Part shown: positions 6,954 to 7,502 of the stretch, piece after piece | How positions within the stretch are numbered: the first letter of the stretch is position 1 | Layout: each line of letters starts with the position of its first letter | NCBI GenBank assembly: GCA_025999775.1 | Contig: BNXT01000061.1 | Location: forward strand, 1-7,502 | Source of the DNA: Bacteroidia bacterium | GTDB taxonomy: Bacteria; Bacteroidota; Bacteroidia; Bacteroidales; P3 | Direction: 5' to 3' | DNA length: 7,502 bases | The notes under the pieces: model-generated | The model's database searches: none | What the model was told of the DNA's origin: nothing | Seen by the model: only the letters and a program-made list of their open reading frames with translations | Position numbers and translations under genes: made by a program

Positions 6954-7502
6954 ATAGTTTCATTATCAGTGATTTAATCCACGCCGGCATAAGTTTGGCA
7001 TCATTCAGTATTTGCTCTTTCGGCATTTGTTGCAGCAGCGATTTTATTTTATCTAAATGCTCTTGTGTAACTCTTTCTTGCGTGATTTCTTTCAATGAAA
7101 AAGTGATTAGCATTGCCAATTCATTTTGAAAAGCTAAGTTTTTAGGAGCCGTATGTTTAAACAAAATACCTTTACTTTTACCTGTATTTATTCTGCGAGG
7201 CGTACCGTCCGTCAAATATACAAAATTCATTGGCACTTGTGTAGATAAGCCTAAACGATTAAGTGCGTATAGACCTGTTGGAGCAATACGCGCCTTATCG
7301 CGTTTGGCTATAGCGTAAGCCACCTCGTCCCACGAAGGATACAAAATGCCCCAACCGTATTTTTTATCAATTTTGGGATAAAAATAGATACCTCGTGCCA
7401 AACGAATAAGCGTTTGTTTTTTTACCAATCTTTCCAATGCTTTTCTGACAGAATTTGCTTCGCCGTAAGCAGAAAAATCAGAAGCGAAATATTCTTTACC
7501 CC
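6946..7502 (-). CDS. DUF6088/AbiEi-like antitoxin, 5' end outside the window
   Basis: The frame is open from the stop at 6946 to the right edge, giving 184 codons plus the edge. No ATG occurs in the first 60 bases at the edge, so the true start lies beyond it, probably only a short way. Near the visible N-terminus, SVRKALERLVKKQTLIRLA and the following ARGIYFYPK look like a winged helix-turn-helix with its wing, typical of DUF6088 and AbiEi-type antitoxins. The C-terminal half has no catalytic motif. It is expected to neutralise the downstream toxin and to repress the pair's own promoter, as AbiEi does; the promoter is not in the window. Its stop overlaps the toxin start by 8 nt, favouring translational coupling. 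The specific DUF is recalled from sequence appearance, and the pairing with the AbiEii gene supports it strongly. Confidence 0.8.
   Translation of the reverse strand, partial: GKEYFASDFSAYGEANSVRKALERLVKKQTLIRLARGIYFYPKIDKKYGWGILYPSWDEVAYAIAKRDKARIAPTGLYALNRLGLSTQVPMNFVYLTDGTPRRINTGKSKGILFKHTAPKNLAFQNELAMLITFSLKEITQERVTQEHLDKIKSLLQQMPKEQILNDAKLMPAWIKSLIMKLYE

Overview
The window looks like a chromosomal segment from a member of the Bacteroidota, most likely the Bacteroidales. It has moderate to low GC. Two probable promoters fit the Bacteroidota -33/-7 consensus (TTTG and TAnnTTTG). None of the start codons I inspected has a clear Shine-Dalgarno sequence, and gltS and der have A/T-rich leaders. 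Assignment to a genus is not possible from the sequence alone.

Layout: bases 1-360 hold no credible gene. They hold a compact element built from nested inverted repeats and four copies of a short hairpin motif (core TCCCGTTAGGGA). A strong-looking promoter at 365-395 then drives gltS (409-1623, +), a sodium/glutamate symporter. Everything to its right is on the minus strand. Read in the direction of transcription, from the right edge: a 5'-truncated DUF6088/AbiEi-like antitoxin gene (6946-7502), an AbiEii-type nucleotidyltransferase toxin gene overlapping it by 8 nt (5934-6953), a 92-nt gap with a promoter, then der (ribosome-assembly GTPase), hddA (heptose-7-phosphate kinase), hddC (heptose-1-phosphate guanylyltransferase) and hemW (heme chaperone). 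hemW ends tail-to-tail with gltS, overlapping it by 4 nt.

How the genes work together: antitoxin and toxin form a probable AbiE-type toxin-antitoxin/phage-defence pair. der, hddA, hddC and hemW are tightly packed (gaps of 4, -16 and 37 nt) and are probably one operon. hddA and hddC encode two of the four steps that convert sedoheptulose-7-phosphate to GDP-D-glycero-alpha-D-manno-heptose, a donor for surface glycans. The isomerase (gmhA) and phosphatase (gmhB) are not in the window. gltS, der and hemW are housekeeping-type genes.

I found no clearly new protein system. The least explained item is the palindromic element at about 40-337. Next are the defence pair directly upstream of der and the two-gene GDP-heptose module between der and hemW. 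No tRNA, rRNA, CRISPR array or transposase gene was seen.
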